From assembly GCF_004349235.1 (NCBI RefSeq), contig NZ_SMKY01000005.1, forward strand, positions 22,619 through 86,618: 64,000 nucleotides of DNA. The letters are read 5' to 3'. The stretch is from Actinomadura darangshiensis (GTDB lineage: Bacteria; Actinomycetota; Actinomycetes; Streptosporangiales; Streptosporangiaceae). Below are positions 9,344-17,766 of the stretch, in pieces; position 1 is the stretch's first letter, and each line of letters starts with the position of its first letter. Made by a program: the position numbers and the translations under genes. The notes under the pieces were generated by a model. It saw nothing but the letters and a program-made list of their open reading frames with translations. It was not told the DNA's origin and did no database searches.

Positions 9344-9358
9344 TCTCAAATTTCGAGA
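9344..9358. promoter_or_regulatory. dyad upstream of ndgR/leuC, candidate NdgR site
   Basis: The sequence TCTCAAATTTCGAGA is a 15-bp dyad with outer arms TCTC/GAGA and 12 of 15 positions symmetric. It lies 16 bp before the ndgR start and 81 bp before leuC, in the divergent promoter region. NdgR of Streptomyces is known to bind upstream of leuC; that this dyad is the site is an inference. Confidence 0.5.
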
Positions 9359-9373
9359 CGGCAATATCAAGGC

Positions 9374-10093
9374 ATGGACAACTCTAGCGGAGTCGGCGTA
9401 CTTGACAAAGCGGTTCTCGTACTGAACGCGCTGGAGGCGGGCCCGGCCTCGCTCGCCCAGCTCGTCCAGACGACGGGGCTGGCCCGCCCCACCGCCCACC
9501 GGCTGGCCGTCGCGCTGGAGCACCACCGCCTCGTGCACCGCGACACGCAGGGGCGTTTCATCCTCGGGCCGCGGCTCGCCGAGCTCGCGGTCGCGGCGGG
9601 CGAGGACCGCCTGCTCGCCATCGCGCAGCCCATCCTGGCCCACTTGCGCGACCTCACCGGCGAGAGCGCCTCCCTGTTCCGCCGCCAGGGGGACGTCCGG
9701 GTCTGCGTGGCCGCCGCCGAGCGCACCAGCGGCCTGCGCGACACCATCCCGGTCGGCGCCGCGCTCCCGATGACGGCGGGTTCGGCCGCGCAGATCCTGC
9801 TCGCCTGGGAGGAGCCCGACCGGCTGCACCGCGGGCTGCGCGGCGCCAAGTTCGAGGCGACGACGCTCGCGTCCGTCCGGCGCCGGGGCTGGGCGCAGAG
9901 CGTGGGCGAGCGCGAGCAGGGCGTCGGCTCGGTCTCCGCCCCCATCCGCGGCGCCGCCGGACGGGTGATCGCCGCCGTCTCCGTGTCCGGCCCGCTCGAG
10001 CGCCTGTCGCGCTCCCCCGGCCGCCTGCACGCCGCCCCGGTCGCCGCCGCCGCCGAGAAGATCTCCGAGGGGATGCGCCGCACCGCGTCCTGA
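9374..10093 (+). CDS. ndgR: IclR-family regulator, NdgR-type
   Basis: A 239-residue IclR regulator with the winged helix at about residues 10-65 ([23 protein letters not shown]) and the effector domain after residue 80 ([18 protein letters not shown]...[21 protein letters not shown]). The divergent position next to leuCD is the hallmark of NdgR/AreB/LtbR, which control leucine and other amino acid genes in actinomycetes. The assignment rests on family plus this synteny. The start ATG at 9374 follows CAAGG. Confidence 0.88.
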   Translation: MDNSSGVGVLDKAVLVLNALEAGPASLAQLVQTTGLARPTAHRLAVALEHHRLVHRDTQGRFILGPRLAELAVAAGEDRLLAIAQPILAHLRDLTGESASLFRRQGDVRVCVAAAERTSGLRDTIPVGAALPMTAGSAAQILLAWEEPDRLHRGLRGAKFEATTLASVRRRGWAQSVGEREQGVGSVSAPIRGAAGRVIAAVSVSGPLERLSRSPGRLHAAPVAAAAEKISEGMRRTAS

Positions 10094-10200
10094 CGGTCGC
10101 CGCGAATCACCACAACTCGGACAGACTCTGGATAGTGCCGGTTTCCGATCCCCCGACCTCGATACCGTTGCCTTCCAGCAAGCGGTCAAGGGGTGCGACG

Positions 10201-10830
10201 GTGCAGATCTCCGAGCTCAGCGATCGGAGCGGGCTCACGGTTCAGACGATCAAGTTCTACATCAGGGAGGGACTGCTCCCGAAGGGCTCGGCGGTGAGCG
10301 CGACGCGCTCGGACTACGACGGACGGCACCTGGAGCGGCTCCGGCTGATCAGCGCGCTGCGCGAGGTCGGCGAGCTGCCGATCTCGGCGATCCAGGAGAT
10401 CGTCGGGGCCATCGAGGACGACGGCGTCAGCCTGCACGACCTGTTCGCCGCCGCCCAGCACGCGGTCGGCCCGCACGTCGCCGCCCCGCACGACCCGCAC
10501 TGGCGGGCCGCCCGCGAGGACGTCGACGCCCTCGTCGGCGAGCTCGGCTGGACGGTCGGCGCCGGCGCCCCCTCCCGCGACCTGCTCGCCCACACGTTCG
10601 TGGCGCTTCGCCGGCTCGGCTACCCGATCACCCTCAAGGACCTGCGCCCCTACGTGAAGGCCGCCGCCGAGGTCGCCGAGCACGAGGTCGGCCGGGTCCC
10701 CGCCGGCACGCCCCGGGCCCGGACCGTCCACTCCCTGCTCGTCTCCACCATCCTCTACGAGCAGGTGCTCACGGCCCTGCACCGGATGGCGCAGGAGAAC
10801 GCCTCTGCCCGCCGCTTCGACCACGCCTGA
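10201..10830 (+). CDS. MerR-family transcriptional regulator
   Basis: This protein has an N-terminal MerR winged helix (ISELSDRSGLTVQTIKFYIREGLLP) and a recognition wing ending ISALREVGELPISAIQEIV, followed by a long helical C-terminal part (from about residue 90) of unknown ligand. The GTG at 10201 is preferred because it gives the usual MerR start just before ISEL; in-frame ATG/GTG codons back to 10135 are possible. No cysteine cluster for metal sensing is present. It is alone between ndgR and a DUF202 pair, and its target is unknown. Confidence 0.85.
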   Translation: MQISELSDRSGLTVQTIKFYIREGLLPKGSAVSATRSDYDGRHLERLRLISALREVGELPISAIQEIVGAIEDDGVSLHDLFAAAQHAVGPHVAAPHDPHWRAAREDVDALVGELGWTVGAGAPSRDLLAHTFVALRRLGYPITLKDLRPYVKAAAEVAEHEVGRVPAGTPRARTVHSLLVSTILYEQVLTALHRMAQENASARRFDHA

Positions 10831-10882
10831 CCAGGGTTTTCCGAGGAATTAGGTGGGTTTTCGTCGCCTACCATGAGAGGCG

Positions 10883-11272
10883 ATGAGCGCGACAGAGCCC
10901 CCGGATCCCCCCGGCGGCAGGTGGACCGACCGCCTGCTCGCCGAGGGCAGCGATCCCGATCCCCGCTTCACCCTGGCCAACGAGCGCACGTTCCTGGCCT
11001 GGATCCGGACGGCGCTGGCCCTGATCGCGGGCGGCATCGGCCTCGCGCTCGCCGGCGACCTCGTCGAGCCGGTGCTCCGCAACGTCCTCGCCGCCGGGTT
11101 CGCCGCGACCGGCGCGCTGGTCGCGGCCCTGGCGTTCCGCCGCTGGCTGCGCACCGAACGCGCCCTGCGCCGCGCCGAGACGCTGCCGCCGCCCGCGCTG
11201 GCCCCGATCATGTCCTACGGCCTGGCCGTCGCCGCGATCGTCCTGCTCGCCGCCCTGCTGGCCACCAGGTGA
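10883..11272 (+). CDS. DUF202 (YidH-type) membrane protein
   Basis: A 129-residue inner-membrane protein. After a polar N-terminus the DUF202 motif LANERTFLAWIRTALALIAGGIG appears at about residue 32, then two more hydrophobic segments (about 68-88 and 107-127), giving three membrane spans. The family is widespread and has no settled function. Its stop overlaps the next gene's start (GTGA), so the two DUF202 proteins are probably made together. Confidence 0.85.
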   Translation: MSATEPPDPPGGRWTDRLLAEGSDPDPRFTLANERTFLAWIRTALALIAGGIGLALAGDLVEPVLRNVLAAGFAATGALVAALAFRRWLRTERALRRAETLPPPALAPIMSYGLAVAAIVLLAALLATR

Positions 11273-11565
11273 GGCTCCGGGACCCGGGAGCGCAGCCGGA
11301 GCGGACGGCGCTGGCCTGGTCCCGGACCACGCTCTCGCTGGTCGTCGCCGGGCTGCTGTGCGTGCGGCTCGCTCCCTCCGCGCCGGGCGCGGCCGCCGCG
11401 GCGGCGGTCGTGTGCGGCAGCGCCGCGCTGATGCTGCGCCGGACCCGGATGGGCCTGCACGCCCGCCGACACCTTCCCCAGGGCGCGGCCGACCCGGTCT
11501 CCGTCCTGATCACGACCGGGCTGACCGTCCTACTGGGGCTCGTGGCCATCCTCTTCACAGTCTGA
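11269..11565 (+). CDS. DUF202 membrane protein, second copy
   Basis: A 98-residue protein beginning at GTG 11269, which overlaps the stop of the previous gene by 4 bp. The motif QPERTALAWSRTTLSLVVAGLL is the DUF202 signature in its shorter form, followed by two further hydrophobic stretches (about 37-52 and 78-97). Pairs of a long and a short DUF202 protein suggest a heteromeric membrane complex, which is inference. Confidence 0.8.
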   Translation: MRLRDPGAQPERTALAWSRTTLSLVVAGLLCVRLAPSAPGAAAAAAVVCGSAALMLRRTRMGLHARRHLPQGAADPVSVLITTGLTVLLGLVAILFTV

Positions 11566-11645
11566 GGTATGCGCGGCTCGCATGGCCGACGCGCGAAGTC
11601 TGCGCTGGTGACATGGCTGCCCCGGCGCCTAACGTCGATCACGCC

Positions 11646-12872
11646 ATGACACGAATCGCCTTTCTCGGACTGGGACGCATGGGCGTCCCCATGGCCGGGC
11701 GGCTGCTCGCCGCCGGCCACGACCTGACAGTTTGGAACCGCACCCCCGCGAGGGCGGCACCGCTCACGGGGGCCGCCGTCGCCGGCACGCCCGCCGGGGC
11801 CGGCAAGGACCGCGACCTGGTCATCACGATGCTCACCGACGCGGACGCCGTCGAGGACGTCCTGTTCGGTCCCGGCGGCGCGGCTCCGGCCCTGCCGCCG
11901 GGCGCCGTGATCGCCGACATGTCGACCATCGGCCCGGACGCCGTCCACCGGATCCGCGACCGGTTGCCCGAAGGCATCGGGTACGTCGACGCGCCCGTCT
12001 CGGGGAGCATCCCGCAGGCGGAGGCGGGCGAGCTGGTGATCTTCGCGGGTGCCGAGGACGACGACCTCGCCCGCTGCACCGATGCGCTGGCGGCCCTCGG
12101 GCAGATCCGGCACGCCGGGCCGCCCGGCTCGGGCGCCGCGCTCAAGCTCGTGTTGAACGGCGTCCTCGTCGCGAGCTTCGCCGTTCTAGGCGAGGCACTG
12201 GCGATGGCCGACCGGCTCGGCACCGACACCGGCCTGGCCCTGGACGCGCTGAGCCGCACCAGCCCCCAGGCGCGCCGCCTGGGGGAGAGCGCCCCTGGCG
12301 ACCCGCCGCGCTTCACGCTCGCCCTGGCCGCCAAGGACCTCGCCCTCGCCCTGGACGGTTCCACCCCATCGGGTGTCCTGTCCGCCGTGCGCGAGCGCAC
12401 GGACGCCGCGCTCGAAGCCGGGCTGGGCGGCCACGACATCATCGCACTCGCCGACCACATCAGGAGGAGCGCGCCGATGCGCCTCACGCTCGACAACCCC
12501 GCGTCCGTCCCGGCGCCGCCGAACAGCAACTACTCCCACACCGCCCATGTCACGCAGGGCGCGATGCTGTACGTGTCGGGGCAGATCGCCCTCGGCGAGG
12601 ACGGCGAGGTGGACGCGCCCGGCGACATGACCCGGCAGTCAGAGGTGATCTTCTCGCTGCTGGACCGGATCCTCGCCGCGCACGGGGCCGGCTTCGGCGA
12701 CGTCGTCAACATCAGGACGTTCGTCACCGACCTGGACCGGCTGCCGGAGTACGGGGCCGTCCGCAGGCAGCACTTCACCGGTCCGGCGCCCACCAGCACG
12801 ACCGTCGAGGTGTCCCGCCTGTTCCACCCCGACGCGCTGCTAGAGGTGGAGGTCGTCGCCGCGCTCCCCTAG
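11646..12872 (+). CDS. 3-hydroxyisobutyrate dehydrogenase-like / RidA-like fusion protein
   Basis: One uninterrupted 408-codon frame covers two families. Residues 1 to about 275 are a beta-hydroxyacid dehydrogenase with NAD motif GLGRMG (8-13), the block DAPVSGSIPQAEAGEL and the catalytic Lys region GSGAALKLVLN. From residue 278 (MRLTLDNPASVPAPPNSNYSH) it is a RidA/YjgF domain, ending LLEVEVVAALP. At the junction AGGAGG lies 9 bp before an in-frame ATG (12477), so the RidA part may also be translated alone. In the RidA signature the expected Arg (P-A-R-S) is replaced: the sequence is P-T-S-T, so imine deaminase activity is doubtful. The 3' end overlaps the convergent LysR gene by 33 bp. Confidence 0.8.
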   Translation: MTRIAFLGLGRMGVPMAGRLLAAGHDLTVWNRTPARAAPLTGAAVAGTPAGAGKDRDLVITMLTDADAVEDVLFGPGGAAPALPPGAVIADMSTIGPDAVHRIRDRLPEGIGYVDAPVSGSIPQAEAGELVIFAGAEDDDLARCTDALAALGQIRHAGPPGSGAALKLVLNGVLVASFAVLGEALAMADRLGTDTGLALDALSRTSPQARRLGESAPGDPPRFTLALAAKDLALALDGSTPSGVLSAVRERTDAALEAGLGGHDIIALADHIRRSAPMRLTLDNPASVPAPPNSNYSHTAHVTQGAMLYVSGQIALGEDGEVDAPGDMTRQSEVIFSLLDRILAAHGAGFGDVVNIRTFVTDLDRLPEYGAVRRQHFTGPAPTSTTVEVSRLFHPDALLEVEVVAALP

Positions 12873-13772
12873 CCCGGCCGCCGCCTCGCGCAGCATCGCC
12901 AGGAACGCGGTCGCGGGCGGGGAGCGGCGCGCGTGGCGTCCGACGGCCGCGTAGACGGTGCGGCGCGGCCGGCCGGACGTCACGGCGCGCAGCACGACGC
13001 CGTCCCGCGCCATGGCGGCCGCCGCGAGCGCCGGGACGAGCGTGACGCCGAACCCCTCCGCGACCAGGCCCAGCTTGGAGATCCACTCGGCGACCCGCAG
13101 CGGCGTCCGCGGGTCGAAACCGGCCGCCTCGCAGCGGGCGCGCAGGGCGGCGATCGCGTTGGGATCGTCGGCGACGATCCACGGCTCGTCCGCCAGGTCC
13201 GCCAGCGGGACGCGCTCTCTGGCGGCGAGCCGGTGGCCGGCGGGCAATGCCACGAGGAGCGCGTCGTCCAGCAGCGGCACCAGGCCGTCGGCGTCGATCG
13301 ACGGGACCTTGTGCGTGCTGACCAGCGCGATGTCGAGGTCGCCGGCCTCCAGCATCGGCAGCAGCCGCTCGGTCGTGCCCTCGCGCAGCACCGGCCGCAC
13401 CCCCGGATGCCGGGTCCGGAACAGGGCGAGGGCGCGCGGGACGAGCGCGGCGTTCGCGGTGGGGAACGCGCCGACCCGCAGCGTCCCGGTGTCGAGCCGG
13501 CGCAGCCCTTCGAGCGCGCGGGCGGTGTCGGCGAGGCGGTCGAGGAGGCCGCGCGCGTGCGGCAGCAGGTGCTCGGCCGCCGGGGTCGGGCGGACGCCCC
13601 GCGCCCCGCGCGCGAACAACTCCACCCCGCAGACGTCCTCCAGCGCCGCGATCTGCCGGGACACGGCGGACTGCGTATAGCCCTCGGCGGCGGCGGCCGC
13701 GGTGAACGAGCCGAGGTCGGCGACGGCGACGAAGGTCCGCAGCAGGACGGGGTCCAGGGCTTCGGCGCGCAC
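12840..13772 (-). CDS. LysR-family transcriptional regulator
   Basis: Start GTG at 13772 gives a 310-residue protein beginning VRAEALDPVLLRTFVAVADLGSFTAAA, the usual LysR start; the frame upstream runs to 13850 but over the divergent gene's promoter. The HTH spans about 20-45 (SQSAVSRQIAALEDVCGVELF-like) and the substrate domain begins with GTLRVGAFPTANAALVP near 100. It is divergent from the SAM hydrolase gene and convergent with the dehydrogenase-RidA fusion; either could be its target. Confidence 0.85.
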   Translation of the reverse strand: MRAEALDPVLLRTFVAVADLGSFTAAAAAEGYTQSAVSRQIAALEDVCGVELFARGARGVRPTPAAEHLLPHARGLLDRLADTARALEGLRRLDTGTLRVGAFPTANAALVPRALALFRTRHPGVRPVLREGTTERLLPMLEAGDLDIALVSTHKVPSIDADGLVPLLDDALLVALPAGHRLAARERVPLADLADEPWIVADDPNAIAALRARCEAAGFDPRTPLRVAEWISKLGLVAEGFGVTLVPALAAAAMARDGVVLRAVTSGRPRRTVYAAVGRHARRSPPATAFLAMLREAAAGLGERGDDLHL

Positions 13773-13876
13773 CCCAGGCAGGATACGGCCTGGCCGCGGT
13801 TCGGGGATGATCTCCCCGCTTGGTACTCTTCTCGCCTTCCGCACCGTCATCCCCGCAGGTCCCGCCGAGGTCGCCC

Positions 13877-14704
13877 ATGTCCGAGAGCCGCCCGTTCATC
13901 AGCCTGGCGACCGACTTCGGCGCCGCGTACACCGCGATCTGCGCGGGCGTCGTGTACTCCATCGCACCCGCGGCGAACGTGCTCGTGCTGAGCGACGAGA
14001 TCACGCCGTTCGCCGTCCGCGAGGGCGCGATGCTCCTGCGGCAGGCGCTGCCGTACCTTCCGGTCGGCGTGCACACGGGAATCGTCGACCCGGGTGTCGG
14101 CACGCCCCGGCTGCCCGTCGCGATCGAGACCGGGCGCGGCGACGTGCTCGTGGGGCCGGACAACGGCCTCCTCGTCCCGGCCGCAGAGAAGCTGGGCGGC
14201 GCCGTCCGGGCGCACGCGCTGGAGAATCCCGCGTACCGGCTGCCCGAGGTGTCGACCTCGTTCCACGGCCGCGACATCTTCTCCCCCGCCGCGGCGCACA
14301 TCGCGAACGGCGTCGACGTGGCCGGCCTCGGACGGCGGGTCGACCCACTCCCCCTCGACGTCCCGCCACCGGCCTCGGCCGGCGGTGGGCTGACCGTCCC
14401 GGTGCTCTACACCGACCGCTTCGGCAGCCTCGTCCTCGGCGCCGAGCGCGACGATCTGACGGCGGCGTTCGGCGACCTGGCCCCGGGTTCGCCCCTGGAC
14501 GTCGCTTGGACCGTTCCCGAACCCGGTTCCGCACGCGTCACGTTCGAGGAGACCTTCGGCGGTGTCGCGACCGGCGACCCGCTCCTGTGGATCGACTCGT
14601 CCGGCTGGCTCGGCCTGGCCGTGAACCAGGGTTCGGCCACCGACATCTTCGGCCTCGCGGGCGTCCAGGCCCTCACCCTCCGCGCGGCCGCCCCCCACTC
14701 CTGA
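13877..14704 (+). CDS. S-adenosyl-L-methionine hydroxide adenosyltransferase (SAM hydrolase)
   Basis: Members of this family (formerly DUF62, related to fluorinase and chlorinase) split SAM with water into adenosine and methionine. The 275-residue protein shows ISLATDFG at the N-terminus, VGIVDPGVGTPR-like HTGIVDPGVGT, the substrate block VGPDNGLLVPAA, SFHGRDIFSPAAAHIANG and a C-terminal barrel domain. The Asp-His-Arg water-activating set expected of the hydrolases appears in HGRD and nearby residues. Halogenases carry an extra loop that is not seen here. It lies 22 bp before an amino acid ABC transporter operon. Confidence 0.88.
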   Translation: MSESRPFISLATDFGAAYTAICAGVVYSIAPAANVLVLSDEITPFAVREGAMLLRQALPYLPVGVHTGIVDPGVGTPRLPVAIETGRGDVLVGPDNGLLVPAAEKLGGAVRAHALENPAYRLPEVSTSFHGRDIFSPAAAHIANGVDVAGLGRRVDPLPLDVPPPASAGGGLTVPVLYTDRFGSLVLGAERDDLTAAFGDLAPGSPLDVAWTVPEPGSARVTFEETFGGVATGDPLLWIDSSGWLGLAVNQGSATDIFGLAGVQALTLRAAAPHS

Positions 14705-14726
14705 CCATGAAAGCTGGAGGCACCCC

Positions 14727-15596
14727 TTGATACGCCGCCCCCTGTCGGCCGCCCTCACCGGCCTGGCCGCGCTGTCCCTCGCCGTCACCGCCTGCGCCCC
14801 GCAGGAGGACGACGCGGTGTCCCCGTCCAAGAGCCCGGCGTCCTGCGCCAAGGACAAGCTGCCCCTGAAGACGCCCGGCAAGCTGACCGTCGCCACCGAC
14901 AAGCCCGCGTTCGAGCCCTGGTTCAAGGACGACGACCCCAAGAACGGGCAGGGCTTCGAGAGCGCCGTCGCCTACGCGGTCGCGAACAGGCTCGGCTTCA
15001 CCAAGGACGAGGTGACCTGGACCGTCGAGTCGTTCGAGTCGTCCTACGCGCCCGGGTCGAAGAAGTTCGACTTCGACGTCAACCAGGTCTCGGTCACCCC
15101 GGCCCGGGAGAAGGCCGTCACGTTCAGCACCGGCTACTACGACGTCCAGCAGGGCGTCGTGGCGCTGAAGGACACGAAGTACGCGGACGCGACGACCATC
15201 GCCGAGCTGAAGAAGGCGCGCATCGCCGTGCAGGTGGGCACGACCGCGCTGCAGGCGGTGCAGAAGCAGCTCCGGCCCGACGGCCAGCCGAAGATCTTCA
15301 ACACGCAGATCGACGCGATCAACGCGCTGAAGAACAAGCAGGTGGACGTGCTGGTCGTCGACCTGCCGACCGCGTTCTACGTGACCGCCGCCCAGGTCGA
15401 GGACGCCAAGATCGTCGGGCAGTTGCCGCAGACGCAGGGCGGCGGGACCGAGCACTTCGGGCTGCTGCTGGAGCGGGGCAACGCCCTGGCCGGCTGTCTG
15501 GACAAGGCGATCGGCGAGCTGAAGGCGTCGGGCGAGCTGGCCGAGATCCAGGAGCGCTGGCTGACCGCGTCGGCCGGCGCGCCCGTGCTGAAGTGA
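14727..15596 (+). CDS. amino acid ABC transporter substrate-binding lipoprotein
   Basis: The gene starts at a TTG with CTGGAGG 7 bp upstream. The 289-residue protein has a lipoprotein signal ending V-T-A-C (Cys 23) and a family-3 solute-binding domain: GKLTVATDKPAFEPWF, QGFESAVAYAVANRLG, VNQVSVTPAREKAVTFSTGYYDV and IAVQVGTTALQAV. Family 3 binds polar amino acids or opines. It is the first gene of a complete three-gene importer, followed directly by permease and ATPase. The exact ligand is unknown; the SAM hydrolase upstream might hint at a methionine link, but that is only context. Confidence 0.92.
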   Translation: MIRRPLSAALTGLAALSLAVTACAPQEDDAVSPSKSPASCAKDKLPLKTPGKLTVATDKPAFEPWFKDDDPKNGQGFESAVAYAVANRLGFTKDEVTWTVESFESSYAPGSKKFDFDVNQVSVTPAREKAVTFSTGYYDVQQGVVALKDTKYADATTIAELKKARIAVQVGTTALQAVQKQLRPDGQPKIFNTQIDAINALKNKQVDVLVVDLPTAFYVTAAQVEDAKIVGQLPQTQGGGTEHFGLLLERGNALAGCLDKAIGELKASGELAEIQERWLTASAGAPVLK

Positions 15597-15606
15597 CCGC
15601 GGCGAC

Positions 15607-16470
15607 GTGACCGCCACCGGAGGCACCTGGGTCAAGAGCGAGCGGCAGCTCGAACGGGAGCGGCGCCGCCGCCGCGCGGGCGTGCGGTCGGCGTCGCTCG
15701 CCAGCGCGTCGACGATTCTCTGCGCCGTCGTCGTGGTGGCGGTCGTCGTGTCGTCGCCCGGCTGGCCCCGGGTGCACGAGACGTTCTTCAACTGGGACGA
15801 GTTCGCCGGCGCGTTTCCGGACGTCCTGCGCGGCTTCTGGCTGAACGTCCGGATCTTCCTGATCGCCGAGCCGGTGATCCTGGCCGCCGGGCTGCTGGTC
15901 GCGCTCGCCCGCGGCCTGCGCAACCCGCTGTTCTTCCCGCTGCGGGCGCTGGCCGTCGCCTACACCGACGTGTTCCGGGGCATCCCGACGATCCTGCTGG
16001 TGTACCTGGTCGGGTTCGGCCTGCCCGCGCTGCGGCTCCAGGGCGTCCCGGACGACCCGGCCGTGCTGGGCGGGTTCGCGCTGGTCCTCTCCTACGGCGC
16101 GTACGTCGCGGAGGTGTTCCGCGCCGGCATCGACTCGATCCATCCGAGCCAGCAGGCGGCGGCCAGGTCCCTCGGCCTCACCCGGGCGCAGAGCCTGCGC
16201 TTCGTCGTCCTCCCGCAGGCGGTGCGCCGCGTCGTCCCGCCGCTGCTGAACGACTTCGCGTCCCTGCAGAAGGACACCGCGCTCGTCGCCGTCCTCGGCC
16301 CGCTGGAGGCGCTCCGCCAGGCGCAGATCCACTCGGCCGACACCTTCAACTACACGCCGTTCCTCGCGTCGGCGGTGCTGTTCATCGCGCTGACGGTGCC
16401 GATGGCCCGGTTCACCGACCATCTCGCGATACGCGCCGAGCGGCGCCGCGCCCCCGGAGGCGGCACATGA
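15607..16470 (+). CDS. amino acid ABC transporter permease
   Basis: A 287-residue inner-membrane permease of the His/Glu/Gln/Arg/opine type. A charged N-terminal tail (ERQLERERRRRRAG) precedes the first span at about 27-45. The HEQRo-specific block YTDVFRGIPTILLVYL and the EAA loop, here EVFRAGIDSIHPSQQAAARSLG, which docks with the ATPase, are clear. It starts at GTG 15607, 10 bp after the binding protein, and its stop overlaps the ATPase start (ATGA). Confidence 0.92.
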   Translation: MTATGGTWVKSERQLERERRRRRAGVRSASLASASTILCAVVVVAVVVSSPGWPRVHETFFNWDEFAGAFPDVLRGFWLNVRIFLIAEPVILAAGLLVALARGLRNPLFFPLRALAVAYTDVFRGIPTILLVYLVGFGLPALRLQGVPDDPAVLGGFALVLSYGAYVAEVFRAGIDSIHPSQQAAARSLGLTRAQSLRFVVLPQAVRRVVPPLLNDFASLQKDTALVAVLGPLEALRQAQIHSADTFNYTPFLASAVLFIALTVPMARFTDHLAIRAERRRAPGGGT

Positions 16471-17216
16471 GCGATCCGCTGCTGCGCGTCGAAGGCGTGT
16501 GGAAGACCTACCAGGCGCAGCCGGTGCTGCGCGGTGTCGACCTGGACGTCGCGGCGCACGAGGTCGTCTGCCTGATCGGCGCGTCCGGGTCCGGCAAGTC
16601 GACGCTGCTGCGGTGCGTGAACGTCCTGGAGACGGTCGACGACGGCGCCGTCTTCCTGGAGGGCGAGGACATCACCGACCCGGGCGCCGACCCCGACGAG
16701 GTCCGCAAGCGCATCGGCATGGTGTTCCAGTCCTACAACCTGTTCCCCCACATGTCGGTGCTGGACAACATCACGCTCGCGCCGGTCCGCGTCCACAAGC
16801 GCTCGCGCGCCGAGGCGGTGGAGCAGGCCCGCGAGCTGCTGGACCGGTTCGGCCTCGCCGACAAGGCCGCCGAGTATCCCGACCGGCTGTCCGGCGGCCA
16901 GCAGCAGCGCGTCGCGATCATCCGGGCGATGGCGGGGAGGCCGAGCCTCCTGCTGCTGGACGAGGTGACGTCCGCGCTCGACCCGGAGCTCGTCACCGAG
17001 GTGATGGGCATCATCCGGGAGCTGAAGGACGCGGGCATGACGATGGTCCTCGCGACGCACGAGATGGGCTTCGCCCGCGACATCGCCGACACGGTCTGCT
17101 TCCTGCACGACGGCGTCCTGCTCGAACGCGGCCCGGCCGAGCAGATCTTCGCCGAGCCCGCCGAGCCCCGCACCCGCGAGTTCCTGCGCCGCGTCCTCGC
17201 GTCCCGCCGCCTGTAG
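16467..17216 (+). CDS. amino acid ABC transporter ATP-binding protein
   Basis: A 249-residue ATPase that powers the importer. Walker A is GASGSGKST (38-46), the signature LSGGQQQR (141-148), Walker B LLLLDE (161-166) and the switch His 198 in LATHEM. The Q-loop sits in GMVFQSYNLFPHM. All catalytic residues are intact, and length and motifs fit the polar amino acid GlnQ/HisP type. It overlaps the permease gene by 4 bp. Confidence 0.95.
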   Translation: MSDPLLRVEGVWKTYQAQPVLRGVDLDVAAHEVVCLIGASGSGKSTLLRCVNVLETVDDGAVFLEGEDITDPGADPDEVRKRIGMVFQSYNLFPHMSVLDNITLAPVRVHKRSRAEAVEQARELLDRFGLADKAAEYPDRLSGGQQQRVAIIRAMAGRPSLLLLDEVTSALDPELVTEVMGIIRELKDAGMTMVLATHEMGFARDIADTVCFLHDGVLLERGPAEQIFAEPAEPRTREFLRRVLASRRL

Positions 17217-17229
17217 GAGACTGATCACC

Positions 17230-17628
17230 GTGGAAGACCTCGACGTCGTCGCATGGATCCAGGTGTCGGACGGCCGGATGCTCGCCGTCCGGTCGCGCGG
17301 CCGCGACCTCCTCTACCTCCCCGGCGGTAAGCGCGAGCCGGGCGAGGACGACTGGTCGGCGCTGTCCCGCGAGGTCCGCGAGGAGCTGGACCTGGAGCTC
17401 GACCGGACGTCCTTCCGCGAGCTGGGCGTCATCCGGGCCCCCGCCCACGACCAGCCCGACTTCACCCACGTCCGCATGGCCTGCTTCACCGCCGCCTACC
17501 AGGGCGCGATGGCCGCGGCCGGCGAGGTGGACGAGTACGTCTACGTGGGCACGTCCGACCGCCACCTCCTCGCCCCCGCGGCCCAGGCGGCCCTGGACCT
17601 CGCCGGCGAACACGGCCTCCTCACCTGA
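17230..17628 (+). CDS. Nudix hydrolase
   Basis: A 132-residue Nudix protein starting at GTG 17230. The Nudix box is G33-x5-E39-x7-R47-E48-V-x-E51-E52, with the usual Gly near its end replaced by Asp 54. Such enzymes hydrolyse nucleoside diphosphates linked to another group. The gene starts 13 bp after the ABC ATPase and may be the last gene of that transcript. The substrate cannot be inferred. Confidence 0.88.
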   Translation: MEDLDVVAWIQVSDGRMLAVRSRGRDLLYLPGGKREPGEDDWSALSREVREELDLELDRTSFRELGVIRAPAHDQPDFTHVRMACFTAAYQGAMAAAGEVDEYVYVGTSDRHLLAPAAQAALDLAGEHGLLT

Positions 17629-17766
17629 CGTCCCCTAGTCGCTCTCAGGGTCGTCCCTTACGCCCGCGGCGGTATCCGGGGCGCGGGAAGGTGATCGGCG
17701 AGCGTAGGCGAGGTGCCTCTTGTGGGCCGATGCCCCCGGCCATGCCGTGCACGGAGCATCCTTGCC

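Noticed and set aside
9264..9344. N-terminal extension of leuC to 9344
   Set aside because: Extension has no family similarity and would cover the divergent promoter; ATG 9263 has an upstream AGGTGAGG and gives the normal LeuC start.
7329..9425. 698-codon open frame antisense to leuD-leuC
   Set aside because: Lies entirely over two certain genes; low-complexity Asp/Arg/Gly/Val composition from third-position GC.
10883..11565. Single fused DUF202 protein
   Set aside because: The frame changes at 11269-11272 through a clear GTGA stop/start overlap, so there are two genes.
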